Assembly: GCF_014356525.2 (NCBI RefSeq)
Contig: NC_052507.1
Location: 1,806,919 to 1,870,918 of the forward strand
Direction of reading: 5' to 3'
DNA: 64,000 nucleotides
From: Nilaparvata lugens
Lineage: Eukaryota; Arthropoda; Insecta; Hemiptera; Delphacidae
Part shown: piece after piece, positions 63,668-64,000 of the stretch
Layout: every line of letters begins with the position of its first letter
How positions within the stretch are numbered: position 1 is the first letter of the stretch
Notes under the pieces: model-generated
The model's input: only the letters and a program-made list of their open reading frames with translations
What the model was told of the DNA's origin: nothing
Databases searched by the model: none
Program-made: the position numbers and the translations under genes

Positions 63668-63829
63668 GTGAAATCAATAAATATTTACGATTCAACTAAA
63701 TATAAAAAGTAGTTATGTCTGAAAATGCTACACGAGTACTTAAGGGTTAAAAGTAAACTGAGTATAAGTAATGAATTAAAGTGATAAAAGTAATAATGAA
63801 TTACTTTATAATGGCATCATTGTCGAAAT

Positions 63830-64000
63830 ATGTTGATAGTAAACAATTTTTAAAAAAGGGTACTAAGATTTATATTTTTATTTATATTCAAGAGTAGCCC
63901 TAAAGAAAAAAGACAGTAATAAATAAAATATGATGAGTATAAATAGAAATATAAATCTGAGTTCTTTTTAAATTATTTATTATTAGTATCATTATTCAAA
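63830..64000. repeat. Relative of the 25716-26196 palindrome arm
   Basis: TTTATATTCAAGAGTAGCCCTAAAG follows TATATTTTTATT as at 25870-25900 and 30700-30720. Truncated by the window edge. Confidence 0.6.

Overview
This 64 kb window is AT-rich, intron-dominated and packed with transposable elements. It looks like part of a large insect genome, most probably a hemipteran (a planthopper or another auchenorrhynchan). That placement rests on the repeat content and on protein resemblance judged by eye, so it is tentative.

The main host gene is on the minus strand and spans at least 13490-58837. It is split into at least 14 exons that I traced by homology, GT/AG splice sites and matching codon phase (58684-58837, 52409-52571, 50689-50808, 48931-49056, 48101-48239, 47477-47531, 45601-45779, 45007-45042, 32899-33045, 29040-29205, 18079-18268, 16252-16333, 14137-14214, 13490-13700). 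Together they encode a type II membrane protein of the glutamate carboxypeptidase II / NAALADase / transferrin-receptor family. The first exon lies outside the window or was not found. The zinc-peptidase core looks degenerate: the SWDAEEFG catalytic motif of the family reads SWGLQGDG, and the exons flanking the first zinc-ligand segment join in phase without it. At least one exon between 29040 and 18268 was not located. The gene is probably a pseudo-peptidase.

A second, intact, intronless gene (23473-25569, plus strand, 698 aa) is nested in an intron of the first. It has an N-terminal coiled coil, a repeat-rich low-complexity middle and a C-terminal SGNH-esterase-like domain without a recognisable catalytic triad. 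The same domain occurs in ORF1 of a nearly complete LINE in the window (39507-43646, minus strand). The nested gene therefore looks like a free-standing relative of a LINE ORF1, and it is preceded by degenerate tandem monomers.

The rest is mobile DNA. There are fragments of several non-LTR retrotransposon lineages (541-3367 in two tandem copies, 8003-8144, 12330-12402, 16700-17050, 18722-19970, an R2-like element at 34304-35694, 35750-37606, and the LINE at 39507-43646 with a truncated sister at 51112-51505). There are about 17 copies of one ~375 bp TA-inserting MITE, three non-autonomous Helitrons with textbook TC...CTAG ends, and four copies of an element that carries an AC/GT microsatellite at a fixed internal place. 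There are also tRNA-derived SINEs and several other MITE families, often nested in one another.

The most unusual signal is a dispersed set of short, mostly palindromic retroelement-like insertions with hammerhead-ribozyme-like cores (CTGANGA - stem II - GAAA - tiny palindromic stem III - UC/UU). Clear examples are at 60139-60181 and 30868-30901. Degenerate ones are at 29504, 31036, 39187, 39285, 39438, 47607, 57651, 59071, 59113 and 63544. Two of the insertions have 12-13 bp target-site duplications, as expected for Penelope-like or retrozyme-like mobilisation.
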